From: Eisenbergiella tayi | GTDB taxonomy: Bacteria; Bacillota; Clostridia; Lachnospirales; Lachnospiraceae | DNA: 64,000 bases | Direction of reading: 5' to 3' | Assembly (NCBI RefSeq): GCF_001881565.1 | Contig: NZ_MPDJ01000002.1 | Location: 356,578-420,577, forward strand | Part shown: piece after piece, positions 18,288 through 28,378 of the stretch | How the letters are laid out: every line of letters begins with the position of its first letter | How positions within the stretch are numbered: the stretch's first letter is position 1 | The notes under the pieces: model-generated | Seen by the model: only the letters and a program-made list of their open reading frames with translations | What the model was told of the DNA's origin: nothing | The model's database searches: none | Program-made: the position numbers and the translations under genes

Positions 18288-18561
18288 TATCCCTCTTCAT
18301 TTCTATTTGTAAGCTGCTTGAGCATAATAGTTACATCCATCATAAGTTTAGTATAAAAATATTATCCTTTTTTGTCAACGAAAAGCACCATGATAAAAAT
18401 AATATTCTTTTTAACTAATCCTGAACCATCTGATTTCATGAACGTTTTCTGAAATAAAACATAAAAACTCTTTTCTGCGCTCCGGTCAGGCATTTTGCTG
18501 CTGACTTTTATGGTCAACGGCAGTATAATAAAAAATAACGATTGTACATAAGGAGGGTTTT

Positions 18562-18942
18562 ATGAAATTTGACACCATACATCACGTGGCATTGATATGT
18601 TCTGATTATAAAGCTTCCCGGCACTTCTACGTGGATTTGCTGGGTTTTGAAATCATCAGGGAAAATTACCGGGAAAACCGGGGAGATTATAAGCTTGATT
18701 TAAAGCTGGGGGATTGTGAACTGGAGCTTTTTGCCATCCCGGGCAGCCCGGCACGCCCCAGCTATCCTGAAGCCTGCGGTTTAAGGCATCTGGCCTTCCG
18801 GGTCGGCTGCATCGAAGATACGATCCGGGAGCTTCAGGAGCTTGGTATCGAAACGGAACCTGTGCGAATTGACGAGTTCACTCAGAAAAAGATGACTTTT
18901 TTCAAGGATCCGGACGGGCTTCCTCTGGAACTGCATGAATAA
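18562..18942 (+). CDS. VOC (glyoxalase-like) family protein
   Basis: A 126-residue protein with AAGGAGG upstream of its ATG. It has the paired beta-alpha-beta-beta-beta units of the vicinal oxygen chelate superfamily. IHHVALICSDYKASRHFYV opens the first module, with a candidate metal ligand His. LRHLAFRVG opens the second, with another His, and FFKDPDGLPLELHE closes it with a Glu ligand. This is the GloA2-like subgroup common in Firmicutes. Members are often called lactoylglutathione lyase, but the substrate cannot be read from sequence. It is divergent from the BTAD gene (274 bp apart) and convergent with the XRE gene. Confidence 0.9.
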   Translation: MKFDTIHHVALICSDYKASRHFYVDLLGFEIIRENYRENRGDYKLDLKLGDCELELFAIPGSPARPSYPEACGLRHLAFRVGCIEDTIRELQELGIETEPVRIDEFTQKKMTFFKDPDGLPLELHE

Positions 18943-18946
18943 GGGA

Positions 18947-18975
18947 ATGGCGGGGCTATGCCAACGCCCCGCCAT
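18947..18975. terminator. Shared hairpin between convergent genes
   Basis: ATGGCGGGGC and GCCCCGCCAT form a perfect 10-bp stem with a 9-nt loop. It lies just after the VOC stop and overlaps the last codons of the XRE gene. No long T run follows on either side, so its efficiency is uncertain. Confidence 0.6.
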
Positions 18976-19657
18976 GGAATTCACATTCATAGACCTTTTG
19001 GTTTCTGTAATAGATCTCTTCCCTTCCCTGAAACCACTGCATGTTTCCCTGCTGTGAACAGTGGTAAACATATTCCCCTTTCCGGTAGAGCTCCGGCCCG
19101 CGGAAGGGGGCTTCTTTTTGCACATGGGAAAGAGCCTCTTTTAAGAACCGGGAGTTAAAGCCGTCCGCCAGAATACGTCCGGCATAATTCATTGACCAGA
19201 TCGGTATTCTTTTATCCTGCTGCTTTTCCCAGACCGCTTCTTCTCCTGAAAAGGCTGTACCTCCCAGATAGGTATCCAGATATAGAAAATCTTCATCCTC
19301 ATAAATGAAATCATGGGAAAGGGGCCGGCAGGGCTGTTTTTCTTCCGTACCGTTTCCTGCATAGCTGTTCTTTTTAGCGCTGAGAAGAAATTCCGCCAGC
19401 TTTTGAGAGGACAACGGAAAAGCAGGGAGCGTTCCTGCAGTCTCCGTACATTCATTTCCATATATCAGGGCATCCACTGTTACTCCAAAAATATCAGCAA
19501 GCAATGTAAGATTGAGGATATCCGGATAGTTTGCTCCCTTTTCCCATTTTGCCACGGCCTGGCGGGAAACCTGAAGCTTTTCAGCCAGATCCTCCTGGGA
19601 AAGGTTATGGGCTTTACGGTATTTTTGCAGGTTGAAAGAAAAATGGATTGCAGTCAT
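18956..19657 (-). CDS. XRE-family regulator with DUF5680-like C-terminal domain
   Basis: A 233-residue protein. The ATG at 19657 is chosen because AGGAGG lies 5 nt upstream; the frame extends 21 codons further without a site. Residues about 8-62 form an XRE helix-turn-helix (YRKAHNLSQEDLAEKLQVS, then RQAVAKWEKG and YPDILNLTLLADIF). The rest, with SYAGNG, YLDTYLGG, EAVWEK and WSMNYAGR motifs, resembles the DUF5680 domain often fused to this HTH. That domain's function is not known to me. It probably acts as a local transcriptional regulator. Confidence 0.85.
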   Translation of the reverse strand: MTAIHFSFNLQKYRKAHNLSQEDLAEKLQVSRQAVAKWEKGANYPDILNLTLLADIFGVTVDALIYGNECTETAGTLPAFPLSSQKLAEFLLSAKKNSYAGNGTEEKQPCRPLSHDFIYEDEDFLYLDTYLGGTAFSGEEAVWEKQQDKRIPIWSMNYAGRILADGFNSRFLKEALSHVQKEAPFRGPELYRKGEYVYHCSQQGNMQWFQGREEIYYRNQKVYECEFHGGALA

Positions 19658-19788
19658 GGCAGCCTCCTGTATGGTGTTTTTCTTACTATTATACCCGCAC
19701 TTTTTTCCATATGCCACCAACAGAGGCTTGTCAGACTGACAACCACAGGTTCCGTGCCGGTCCGCATTTTCTTCTGCTCCGTTTTCAT

Positions 19789-20055
19789 CTAATTCCTGTC
19801 GAAGGTAATTTTGCTGATGAGGTGTCTTGCTTTATCCGCGTCCTTCTTTTTGACCAGTACTTCATATTCTTTGGAGGAATCCGGCTTTATGCCAAAACTT
19901 CCTGTCACTGCCCGGGACGCTCCCAGGCCTGTGCCGCCGGAAAGGTCACGGACCTTCGTCGTATACCAGATATGATTGGAGGCCAGGACGTCCCTCACCC
20001 TGGTAAAGTTAGACAGGGAAAAACCCGAAAAAATACGCTCCTTAAACAATCCCAT
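19789..20055 (-). CDS. Small conserved protein, DUF2007-like, downstream of GH42
   Basis: An 88-residue protein. The ATG at 20055 has AAGGG 8 nt upstream, inside the end of the GH42 gene. It contains VRDVLASNHIWYTTKV, a Gly/Ser-rich turn, and EYEVLVKKKDADKARHLI. This pattern resembles small DUF2007-type proteins, but the match is weak and the role unknown. Only 5 bp separate it from the GH42 stop, so the two are cotranscribed. Confidence 0.7.
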   Translation of the reverse strand: MGLFKERIFSGFSLSNFTRVRDVLASNHIWYTTKVRDLSGGTGLGASRAVTGSFGIKPDSSKEYEVLVKKKDADKARHLISKITFDRN

Positions 20056-20060
20056 CTGTA

Positions 20061-22073
20061 TCACCCTTCTTCCATGATCAGCAGATTCCATGGCTGAACC
20101 TGCAGTCTTTCCCCCTTATCCACTTCCCTGCCGGAAAACAATTCGCGTCCTTTATGGCCGCTGCCGCATTCCTGAAGTTCCCTTGAATAATTCAGGTAAT
20201 AAGTAACACGGTTTCCACTGCAGTTCCTGCCTTCTCTTATAATCAGGGGAAAATGAATTTCCTGTTTCCAGGTCCACCAGCCTTTTTCCTGCCATATTTC
20301 TGTAAGCAGAGCTTTCAGATAGGCAGGCGAGGTCATACAGCCCATATAAATACAGAGGCCTTTGCCGAATTCTTTTCTGGTGACCGCCGCATAGGCTTTC
20401 CATGCATAATGGTCATATCCGGAAATCACCTGAGCGTCCCCATTTTCCAGAAGCTCCATAAACAGCCGGGCCTTTCTCTCTTCTTCCGAAATTTGGTATG
20501 AATCCCCCATCAATCCCACATTGACAGGCGCTGTGAACTGGTTATAGGTAATACCGAAGCATTCCTTCAGCAGATGAGGCTGGACATCCGGCCAAACCTT
20601 TACATGTTCATCGGTAAAAGCTGTTTTAAAGGTAGCCAGTACACAGCCGCCCCGGGCCGCATAATCCTTAATCCGCTGCAGGCATTCTTCCGGAGCGGAG
20701 TAAAGGGCTGGCACAAACAGCATATCGTACCGATCCAGCTCCTTTTCATCTGTACTCACAAAATCACATTCGATGTTCATTTCATACAGAGCATCATAAA
20801 TCCATCTTACCACGTCATTATAATTGACTGTGTTCCCGCCGTCTGCCGGGAAGGGGAACCATTTCAGGGCTGAAAGGGCTTCATTGCTTACCATGATGGC
20901 TGTTTTATTCTCTTTTTTCAGATGAACCAGGCTGGGGCTGAGTTCACGGAACTGCCGGCCAATGCAGCAGGCTTCACGATAAACTGCATTTTCTTCCAGG
21001 TCATGGCTGAGAAGGCCTTTCCAGTATGTTTCGCAGGCGTTGTGAATGGAATGCCAGTGCCAGTACATAACGGAATCCGCACCGCTGGCCAGATGGCTGA
21101 AAGCCTGCAGCCGCAGCTGGCCTTCATAGGGCGTCCATTCGGGAAAGCCCTGGGCTTCTGTTTCTATCAGTAAATAGTTATCTTTTTTCAGGGAACGGAT
21201 AAGGTCGCCGCCGAAAGCAATTTCTTTACCTGTCAGCAAATCCTGTGTGGGATGGTAAATATCACAGCCGGCTATGGTTACCGCTTCGGCTGCTTTGAAA
21301 TGATCCACATCGGGCTGTACTCCATGGGAATACCCTTTCCATTCAAAATCAAAATTATGAGTGATAAACTGGTCTTCCCTTTTATATTCTCCTACGATCT
21401 CCGCCTGTCTTTTCAGGAAATCCGTAACAAGCTGTCTCTGGAATTTTTCAAACTCACAGCCAAGGCTTCCGTTAATCGTACCGGTTACGCTGGGGAATTC
21501 TTCCCAGGAATTGATGCGGTTGCTCCAGTAAGCAAGGCCGAAGTCATGATTGAAGCGTTCCAGGTTTCCGTCATATTTTTTACGGATGTATCTGACAAAC
21601 ATCTGCTGTACATTTTCACTGCTGGTACCGAAATGCTTGGTTTCGTTATCCAGCTGAAAACCGATGACACAGCGGTATCCCTTAACCGCCTCCATCAGTC
21701 TGCGTATGATCCGCTCCGCGAAGAATCGATAGGCAGGATGGGTGATATCCATGATCTGCCTGGCACCGTAAGGCCTTCTGCCGCTTCGATCCGTGACCAT
21801 GACCTCCGGGTAAGCTTTTGCCATCCAGGCCGGTATGGCGTAGGTAGGGGTTCCCACAATAACGTAAAGGCCTTCTTTTTCACAGGCATCCAGAACTTTG
21901 GTTACATGGGAAAAATCGAAAACACCCTCCTCCGGTTCTTCCGTACTCCATGTGGATTCCGCGATCCTGATGACGTTGATTCCAGCCTTTTTCATCATAC
22001 TGATGTCTTTGTCCAGCCTTTCATAAGGCATGTATTCATCGTAATATGCTGCTCCGTATAGCAATTGATCCAT
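20061..22073 (-). CDS. GH42 beta-galactosidase
   Basis: A 670-residue protein with AGGAGG before its ATG. The N-terminal TIM barrel (about 1-390) starts YGAAYYDEYMPYERLDKDI. FQLDNET holds the acid/base Glu144 after Asn143, and LLIETEAQ holds the likely nucleophile Glu304. GH42 family members have exactly this NE arrangement. A trimerisation (class I glutamine amidotransferase-like) domain follows (about 395-600), then a small C-terminal beta domain. There is no signal peptide, so it acts in the cytoplasm on imported galactosides. No transporter is adjacent. Substrate preference, for example plant galactan or glycoside, cannot be told from sequence. Confidence 0.92.
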   Translation of the reverse strand: MDQLLYGAAYYDEYMPYERLDKDISMMKKAGINVIRIAESTWSTEEPEEGVFDFSHVTKVLDACEKEGLYVIVGTPTYAIPAWMAKAYPEVMVTDRSGRRPYGARQIMDITHPAYRFFAERIIRRLMEAVKGYRCVIGFQLDNETKHFGTSSENVQQMFVRYIRKKYDGNLERFNHDFGLAYWSNRINSWEEFPSVTGTINGSLGCEFEKFQRQLVTDFLKRQAEIVGEYKREDQFITHNFDFEWKGYSHGVQPDVDHFKAAEAVTIAGCDIYHPTQDLLTGKEIAFGGDLIRSLKKDNYLLIETEAQGFPEWTPYEGQLRLQAFSHLASGADSVMYWHWHSIHNACETYWKGLLSHDLEENAVYREACCIGRQFRELSPSLVHLKKENKTAIMVSNEALSALKWFPFPADGGNTVNYNDVVRWIYDALYEMNIECDFVSTDEKELDRYDMLFVPALYSAPEECLQRIKDYAARGGCVLATFKTAFTDEHVKVWPDVQPHLLKECFGITYNQFTAPVNVGLMGDSYQISEEERKARLFMELLENGDAQVISGYDHYAWKAYAAVTRKEFGKGLCIYMGCMTSPAYLKALLTEIWQEKGWWTWKQEIHFPLIIREGRNCSGNRVTYYLNYSRELQECGSGHKGRELFSGREVDKGERLQVQPWNLLIMEEG

Positions 22074-22293
22074 GGCTCATCCTCCTGTTTTATCTGATAG
22101 TTCTATCATATAAAGGTTCGGCGGGATCCGCAAGACGGATTTATGTGGACAGGTGTCCATGTTTTTTTTAAGGGAAATTTCAATGGTTCATTTTCCACAT
22201 GCATATGCAGTCTGTAATGTAAATAGCTTAAATGGTCACGCAGTACGTAACCATTTGAAAATTTATGATAACAATACAGCCCTAAATAATTCT

Positions 22294-23766
22294 TTAGTCT
22301 GTAAAGTCTATTGACGGTGAATATGAGCAGGATTTTCGTTGTTCAAAATCGTATTCATATAAAATACATCTACCAAAACCCATTGAATTTTGCCCTAAGA
22401 AAAACATGAATGCATTGGGAGCAGAAGCAAAAATATGCAGTACTGCCTGCCGCTCTTTAGTAGTTCTTTGCGATATGGCATTATAAACTGCATTAGCAAG
22501 AATTGCTGCATGATTTCCATCCACTGTTGAAAAATTTGTAGTACCGCCTTCACTTGGAGTACAATTAATAATACGCCCAATTGTCAGATTGTTCTCTTTA
22601 ATAAAATCAATCACATCTTTGTGAATATTGCGAGTAACATTTAGAATTAATGCAGTGTCATATTGATTTTCACTAAACGTTTCATATAATATATCCCAAT
22701 TACAATAATTTCTTTTAGATGATAGGTTTACATCCCACAATTCAATCCCCTTCGTTGCTGTTTTTTGCATTGGAAAGATGTTGATACCCATTTTACTATT
22801 GAATATTCTTCCTGCTGCAAAAGCTATGGATGTATGGGTATCTAAATATATTTGATAGGCCTGTTTTTTACTTGTAGTCTCGAATAAAAATTCTTTCAGT
22901 TTTTCATAAACATCATTATTCCAATTATATTCATCCTTAATTTTGCGGTCATCAAACATGTCAGTTAATGACAAGCAACACTCTGTCTCTTCCTCAATGG
23001 CTCCGCTTTCACAGATAAAGCTTTTTACCCCAATAGATATTCTTTCAGGTGTATAGCTATCAGCGACAAGAGTAATGCGTTTTTGCAGCTCTTCATCAAA
23101 TTCTTTTCTATCAATACCCTTACCATGTGTTGACGAAATCATTTGATCATTTACGGTTGCCGATGCAATAAGGTCGATCTGGTCAAATGTCAGTACATTT
23201 TTGCTGTACGAAACATAGCGAAGCAAAGATGCGACAACAATCGTATGCAATATATTTACATCATATGGAAGACGTGAAAACGATATTTCTTTATCTTTAA
23301 TAATATTTATATCAAACCCTATTAATGCTTTTTCCGCTTTAGCATCTAATTCTCCCTGGTAAAATTTGTCTATAGAATTAATAAATGTAATTGCATTATC
23401 ATCACACTGACCAATTAAAAAAAGTTCAAATTTGGCCGAACCTACATCGTCACGAATAAGATCACTTAGCCATGTTTGTATTGAACTTTTGCTAAAAGTA
23501 TTAATTGTTGATTTCACCTGAATACTTTTAATAATTCTGCCATTTTCTTCTAATGCAATATCAACTTTATCATCATTCGACTTTAATTCTATATAAATTT
23601 TATCCCAATTTTTCTGACACAACGCTTCAAGAACGGAAGCAAATGCCTGATATAAAAAACCTCTTGATGCTTCTTTTCCTCCCAAAATTCCAACCTCTTT
23701 TATCTTTATATGGAATAGTACACCTTCTGCTGCGCTTAGCAAGAGAATTATGAACTGGCTCAACAT
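22294..23766 (-). CDS. Nuclease-SAVED effector (Cap4-like), no CD-NTase nearby
   Basis: Up to 490 residues. The N-terminal part (SRGFLYQAFASVLEALCQK, then E60, D69 and the Q83-V-K85 motif of IQVKST) matches a PD-(D/E)xK nuclease of the DUF4297/Cap4 type. The C-terminal half (about 290-480) matches a SAVED sensor domain, with HTSIAFAAGRIF, LILNVT and HIFASAPNAFMFFLG followed by LYEYD. SAVED domains bind cyclic oligonucleotides and switch on a fused effector, as in CBASS Cap4 and some type III CRISPR effectors. No cyclase of CBASS type is in the window, but a Cas10 with a cyclase motif lies 13 kb away in the same orientation. The start is unsure: ATG 23766 has a weak site, and TTG 23685, after AGAGG, begins LGGKEASRGF and looks more natural. 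Confidence 0.85.
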   Translation of the reverse strand: MLSQFIILLLSAAEGVLFHIKIKEVGILGGKEASRGFLYQAFASVLEALCQKNWDKIYIELKSNDDKVDIALEENGRIIKSIQVKSTINTFSKSSIQTWLSDLIRDDVGSAKFELFLIGQCDDNAITFINSIDKFYQGELDAKAEKALIGFDINIIKDKEISFSRLPYDVNILHTIVVASLLRYVSYSKNVLTFDQIDLIASATVNDQMISSTHGKGIDRKEFDEELQKRITLVADSYTPERISIGVKSFICESGAIEEETECCLSLTDMFDDRKIKDEYNWNNDVYEKLKEFLFETTSKKQAYQIYLDTHTSIAFAAGRIFNSKMGINIFPMQKTATKGIELWDVNLSSKRNYCNWDILYETFSENQYDTALILNVTRNIHKDVIDFIKENNLTIGRIINCTPSEGGTTNFSTVDGNHAAILANAVYNAISQRTTKERQAVLHIFASAPNAFMFFLGQNSMGFGRCILYEYDFEQRKSCSYSPSIDFTD

Positions 23767-23934
23767 GGCCTTTTGATGTACTCTTTCCTACAGATTGTGA
23801 AATATACTTCTTATATATTTGGCTATGGTCATTTCTTTTCTCAACATATATTCAATATTTCAATCCATATTTTCATCTGTCTTTCCATCTAATATTATAT
23901 TGTATATAAGTTCGATATATCATTTGATATCCAT

Positions 23935-25941
23935 ATTCCAATCCACGAGGCTGCATAAGCCTCGACTCATTGCAGTTGCAAAGTATTATGTGGATAAATG
24001 ATTTCAATCCACGAGGCTACATAAGCCTCGACGCAGGCGCCGTGCATCATACGGCAAGTCTTTTTATTTCAATCCACGAGGCTACATAAGCCTCGACTCC
24101 TGCAGTTCTGCATCTGACAGTCCACGGATCTATTTCAATCCACGAGGCTACGTAAGCCTTGACGAAATCAAAGATGCTTAGAAAATCCTCATGGTCATTT
24201 CAATCCACGAGGCTACATAAGCCTCGACAAAAGTTGTACAAGTAGATGGAGTGAATATTAAAATTTCAATCCACGAGGCTACGTAAGCCTCGACTACGCG
24301 TAATCTGGATTGTTTTGTAAGTATCATTATTTCAATCCACGAAGCCGCAAAGGCTTCGACAGCGGGTAATTATTATGTGTATCGTGCATCTGCTATTTCA
24401 ATCCACGAAGCCGTATAGGCTTCGACTGTTGAGGTAAGTAAATGGCATACACCTAAAACATTTCAATCCACGAAACCGTATAGGCTTCGACGATATAAAA
24501 ACAGCTACAACCGGTATTGACGAACTATTTCAATCCACGAAGCCGCATAGGCTTCGACCTTGATTTTGAACATTTAATACATACGTATGATAATTTCAAT
24601 CCACGAAACTGCATAGGCTTCGACGCGAGAGACGAACTCATTAAAGCAGGGTTGATAATTCAATCCACGAAGCTACGTAAGCCTCGACATCTATCTGCTC
24701 CTGCAGGTCCTCTATTTTCAGAAATTTCAATCCACGAGGCTACGTAAGCCTCGACTGTCATGTTGGCAAAACTTACAATGACGGTCGTATTTCAATCCAC
24801 GAGGCTGCGTAAGCCTCGACGTTCTCAGCCAGGAGAAGGACGATGCAGTAAAGGCTATTTCAATCCACGAGGCTGCGTAAGCCTCGACAAGTACAAATCT
24901 TTTTTCACTTGATGGATTTGAGATTTCAATCCACGAGGCTGCGTAAGCCTCGACCAGACGAACAATTCAATGATATGTCTGCAAACCAATTTCAATCCAC
25001 GAGGCTGCGTAAGCCTCGACAGAGCAGCTGCCTGCAGGGTTTTATGTGGATGGATTTCAATCCACGAGGCTGCGTAAGCCTCGACGGCGATGCAAAATAC
25101 CACTTTACACATTCCGTGCATTTCAATCCACGAGGCTACGTAAGCCTCGACAGAATTCAATTTTACAGTCACGGTACAAGGAGAAATTTCAATCCACGAG
25201 GCTACGTAAGCCTCGACCTTCTGGAGCACCGTGTATCATGCTGTATATAGAATTTCAATCCACGAGGCTACGTAAGCCTCGACGCTTCACAGATATCCAC
25301 AAAATAATTGTCATTATATTTCAATCCACGAGGCTACGTAAGCCTCGACCGGTGTTAAATTCTTAAAGTTATACTTTCCCTTTATTTCAATCCACGAGGC
25401 TACGTAAGCCTCGACATCCAAAAGCTCCCACTATGTATCAAGTTAATAATTTCAATCCACGAGGCTACGTAAGCCTCGACCCAATACGATTAACAATTAT
25501 TACACCACAAATGATTTCAATCCACGAGGCTACGTAAGCCTCGACGCCATGGAGCTTACGACAGCCCCGATATCCCAAGATTTCAATCCACGAGGCTACG
25601 TAAGCCTCGACAAGCAACTGGATTAAAGGACTCTCCAAACCTACGATTTCAATCCACGAGGCTACGTAAGCCTCGACCGTACAGAAAACCTATGATATGG
25701 TGATTACTGGTATTTCAATCCACGAGGCTACGTAAGCCTCGACGGCAATAAGGGAGGCAATTTTATGACAAGAAAAATTTCAATCCACGAGGCTACGTAA
25801 GCCTCGACGCTGATAACCAGTTCCGCCAACATTCCACACCGCATTTCAATCCACGAGGCTACGTAAGCCTCGACAAAACTGATTCGGAGAAGTTGACCGA
25901 CATCGACAAATTTCAATCCACGAGGCTACGTAAGCCTCGAC
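23935..25941 (-). CRISPR. CRISPR array A, 31 repeats
   Basis: 31 repeats of 32 bp with 30 spacers of about 33-36 bp. Read on the plus strand, repeats have constant ends (ATTTCAATCCAC and GAC) and stem arms GAGGCT / AGCCTC around a short centre. On the minus strand they end in GGATTGAAAT, the typical type I-C 3' end, so the array is transcribed leftward and the leader is at the right. Degeneration of the leftmost repeat (23935) supports this. Repeats near the leader have centre ACGTA, older ones GCGTA or ACATA. Six consecutive repeats (24329-24688) carry GAAGCC / GGCTTC stems typical of arrays C and E, or hybrids. Confidence 0.97.
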
Positions 25942-26112
25942 AGCAAAAACATTCAAAAAAACATAAAGATTTAGACTACAAATATAACTTTTACACAAAT
26001 ATTTCTAAATACCTTTATATGATAAACCATCAAAACATTTATGTCCATAATATTTAAGCACTTTTTTGGTGCGAATCCCCCGGTAATTTCATGTGCACTA
26101 TACATTCGCACC
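25942..26112 (-). promoter_or_regulatory. Leader of array A with conserved inverted-repeat element
   Basis: An AT-rich leader starting AGCAAAAACATTCAAAAAAA next to the last repeat. At 26068-26112, GGTGCGAAT and ATTCGCACC form a 9-bp inverted repeat around a 27-nt core with CCCCCGG and TTTCATGTGCAC. The same element is found at nearly the same distance (127-129 bp) in all five leaders. It presumably holds promoter and adaptation signals. Confidence 0.85.
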
Positions 26113-26663
26113 TTGCTTATCTCTCTCTTAAAACTGTAAACTGCTTTTGCTTTTACTATATAAAACAAATAACACTGATTTTTCTACTCACATATTACAT
26201 AATAAATGATACAAATAATACTTTTTACTTAGTATTACTGAATAACCACATAGATAAATCAAGAAAATGATCCCCAGTATACTAAAAAATATCTATATCG
26301 TGTATGTTTGTCCTAAACATATAAAATTAATCTCCATATTTATCAAACAAATAATTACATTTATTTTTAGTTCTGTTTTTAAGGGTAATAAGCAATCAAA
26401 TATTCGTTTGTATCTATCAGATATAACGCTAATGAAATATTACAGTCTTAATGAATTAAATATTTCCAGTTTCCTATACATAAACTCAAGGTCTGATGAG
26501 TATTCCACCTTATGCCAAAACAGTCATTCCTCTATACACCTTATTTGCTTTACAGGATATTTTTCTTTAGCACCACTATCGCCTTAACACAATTCCTTTT
26601 ATCCCACAAAATACCTTCATCATATCAGTCAGCAAAGAGAGTTCTTAAGATCTACACATCAAT
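26113..26663. other. AT-rich stretch without a recognised gene
   Basis: About 550 bp, very AT-rich, between the leader of array A and the AlbA/RecG-like pseudogene. Short open frames here have no ribosome binding site and no recognisable product. Confidence 0.6.
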
Positions 26664-27973
26664 CTATTTCTCGTTGATTTTCCAGTATCCCTTACGATCT
26701 GAACCAATTCTTATTATTTTTCCACTTTCACGCAATCTTTTTACTATACGACTTATTTTTCTCATGCTAAAAGAAGAAAGTATACTTAATTCTTTTGCTG
26801 TGATATTCGGTTGTTCCATTAACATTTTTAACACCAATTTTTCATCGCCATTTTCATTGCCATTTTCATCGCCATTAAAACTCTTTCCATTATTCATCAC
26901 TTTATCAAACGGAAATACAGCCTTGATAAAATGCTCTGAAATCTGAAATATGCTTTTATCATATGCTTTCAATATTCGACTCATGCCAGAGCCCAACTGT
27001 TCTACAAATCCTAGATCTTTAAATACACGCATAAGTTCTCGATTTCTTGGCATACTGGAACAACTGAAAAAATCTTCTTCACTTTGACCAGGTATTAAAC
27101 CACCATAAGAAGTCATGACAATTCGATTATTAAATATCTCAAAAACCGGCGGTATTTCATGGGTAAAATCATTGTGGACGATACAATTTACGATTGCCTC
27201 TCGCATTGCCACTGGTTCAACAAGATTTTTTTCAATTCTTTTAGTACTGGTCACTTTCGCATAGGTTACATTTTCTATTTTCAACTTTTCCAGTACACTG
27301 TAAGTTGCTTTGATTAGTGAACAATAACCATATTCTTCATTTTCAATTAAATCCACTTTATCTGAACCTGCATACTTGGCAACTTTTATAGAAACACCGT
27401 TTTCATCCGCAAGTAGATAAGCAATATAATTAAATTTTCCATCCGGTGTTAAGAGTTCCAAACTATTAGCAAATTGCTTATTCAATTCTAATCCACGTTC
27501 CTGATAGTATATTTTCAGTTGTGCAAACTTTAAATCCTGCCGTGGTGAGGATATATTACGAAGTGTCGTATGGATACGTCTTGCATACAGATCATCAATC
27601 ATTGCAGTGGTCATTGGCTGACTTGAAGTTCCAATTCTTGTATAGCATCCACTTGGTGACATTCCTTTTGCTTTAATATAATATGGCTTTTCCAGACCAC
27701 TGGATATTATTATTTTAATAACAGTCATATTCTCCACGGCCTCTGTTACAATATCAAATAACCCCAGCGTAGAGGGTAAAATATTGTTTTTAATACGATC
27801 CGCAATTTTTAATTGCGTCGTATCCAAGTCTACTATACCAGTTGGATGCCCATCATTATCCAAACCGATATACAAAATACCACCCTCTTGATTATTCAAA
27901 AATGCCACTATTTCTTTTCCAATTTGTCATTCAATTCGCTTTTGAACTCAATTCGATTGCTTTCCCGCACCAC
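26664..27973 (-). pseudogene. AlbA_2 / RecG-like putative regulator, frameshifted near the start
   Basis: The main frame (from 27908) gives 414 residues: the end of an AlbA_2 (Schlafen-type) domain (FLNNQEGGILYIGLDNDGH), a GHKL-like ATPase C-terminal part (VAMREAIVNCIVHNDF, FKDLGFVEQLGSGMSRI) and a winged helix (about 345-410). The true start is GTG 27973 after GGGAGG. It gives RESNRIEFKSELNDKLEK, the expected first strand and helix of AlbA_2. A missing G near 27914 then gives a stop at 27908-27910. Inserting one G restores KEIVAFLNNQEGG exactly. The gene is probably inactive unless a restart at the internal GTG works, or the base is a sequencing error. Related proteins are putative transcriptional regulators or defence-linked ATPases. 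Confidence 0.8.
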
Positions 27974-28054
27974 AACACCTCCCTTAAATTATAACATATT
28001 CAATCTTCGTAAATTAATTACATATGTATTCTACCAATAATAAAAATAAAATTA

Positions 28055-28378
28055 CTAATAACTAAGCCTTTGCTGTATAAATTCAACATATTCTCTTAAT
28101 TCATCAGAAAATTCTTCTAAGTCATCAAAGGTAATTACTCTCTCATTGATAAGTCGAACCAGATCAAATACCATGTCCTTTTTTCTTAATTCTATACTTA
28201 CCCCAGGAGATACCTTATCCTGTTTGATACGCTTTTCCATTCTCCAGAATTTTGTAGATGCAGGTTCGTCACCATTCAGATAATCGACATATTCTTTTAT
28301 TAGCTTTTCCATATAAGCTTCCTGCCAACCTGCTATCTTTTCCCTATATAGTAACCAATCTTTTTTTGAAGGTTCCAT
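28055..28378 (-). CDS. Small conserved Firmicutes protein of unknown function
   Basis: A 107-residue protein with AAAAGGG before its ATG. It starts MEPSKKDWLLYREKIAGWQE and has AYMEKLIKEYVDYLNG, FWRMEKRIKQDK, then VFDLVRLINERVITFDDLEEF. It is predicted to be almost all helical and acidic. I recognise the family as common in Lachnospiraceae, where it is often mislabelled multidrug transporter. It has no membrane segments, so that name is wrong. It is not clearly in an operon with the pseudogene 80 bp downstream. Confidence 0.75.
   Translation of the reverse strand: MEPSKKDWLLYREKIAGWQEAYMEKLIKEYVDYLNGDEPASTKFWRMEKRIKQDKVSPGVSIELRKKDMVFDLVRLINERVITFDDLEEFSDELREYVEFIQQRLSY

Noticed and set aside
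22294..23766. Complete CBASS operon
   Set aside because: The SAVED nuclease has no CD-NTase, Cap2 or Cap3 gene beside it, so CBASS cannot be claimed from this window.
24517..25366. Open frames inside the arrays encoding FQSTRLRKPR- or VEAYVASWIE-type repeat proteins
   Set aside because: They are translations of the CRISPR repeats and spacers on either strand, with no ribosome binding site. The same applies in arrays B, C, D and E.
28055..28378. Multidrug transporter, as such proteins are often named
   Set aside because: The protein is small, charged and helical, with no membrane segment.
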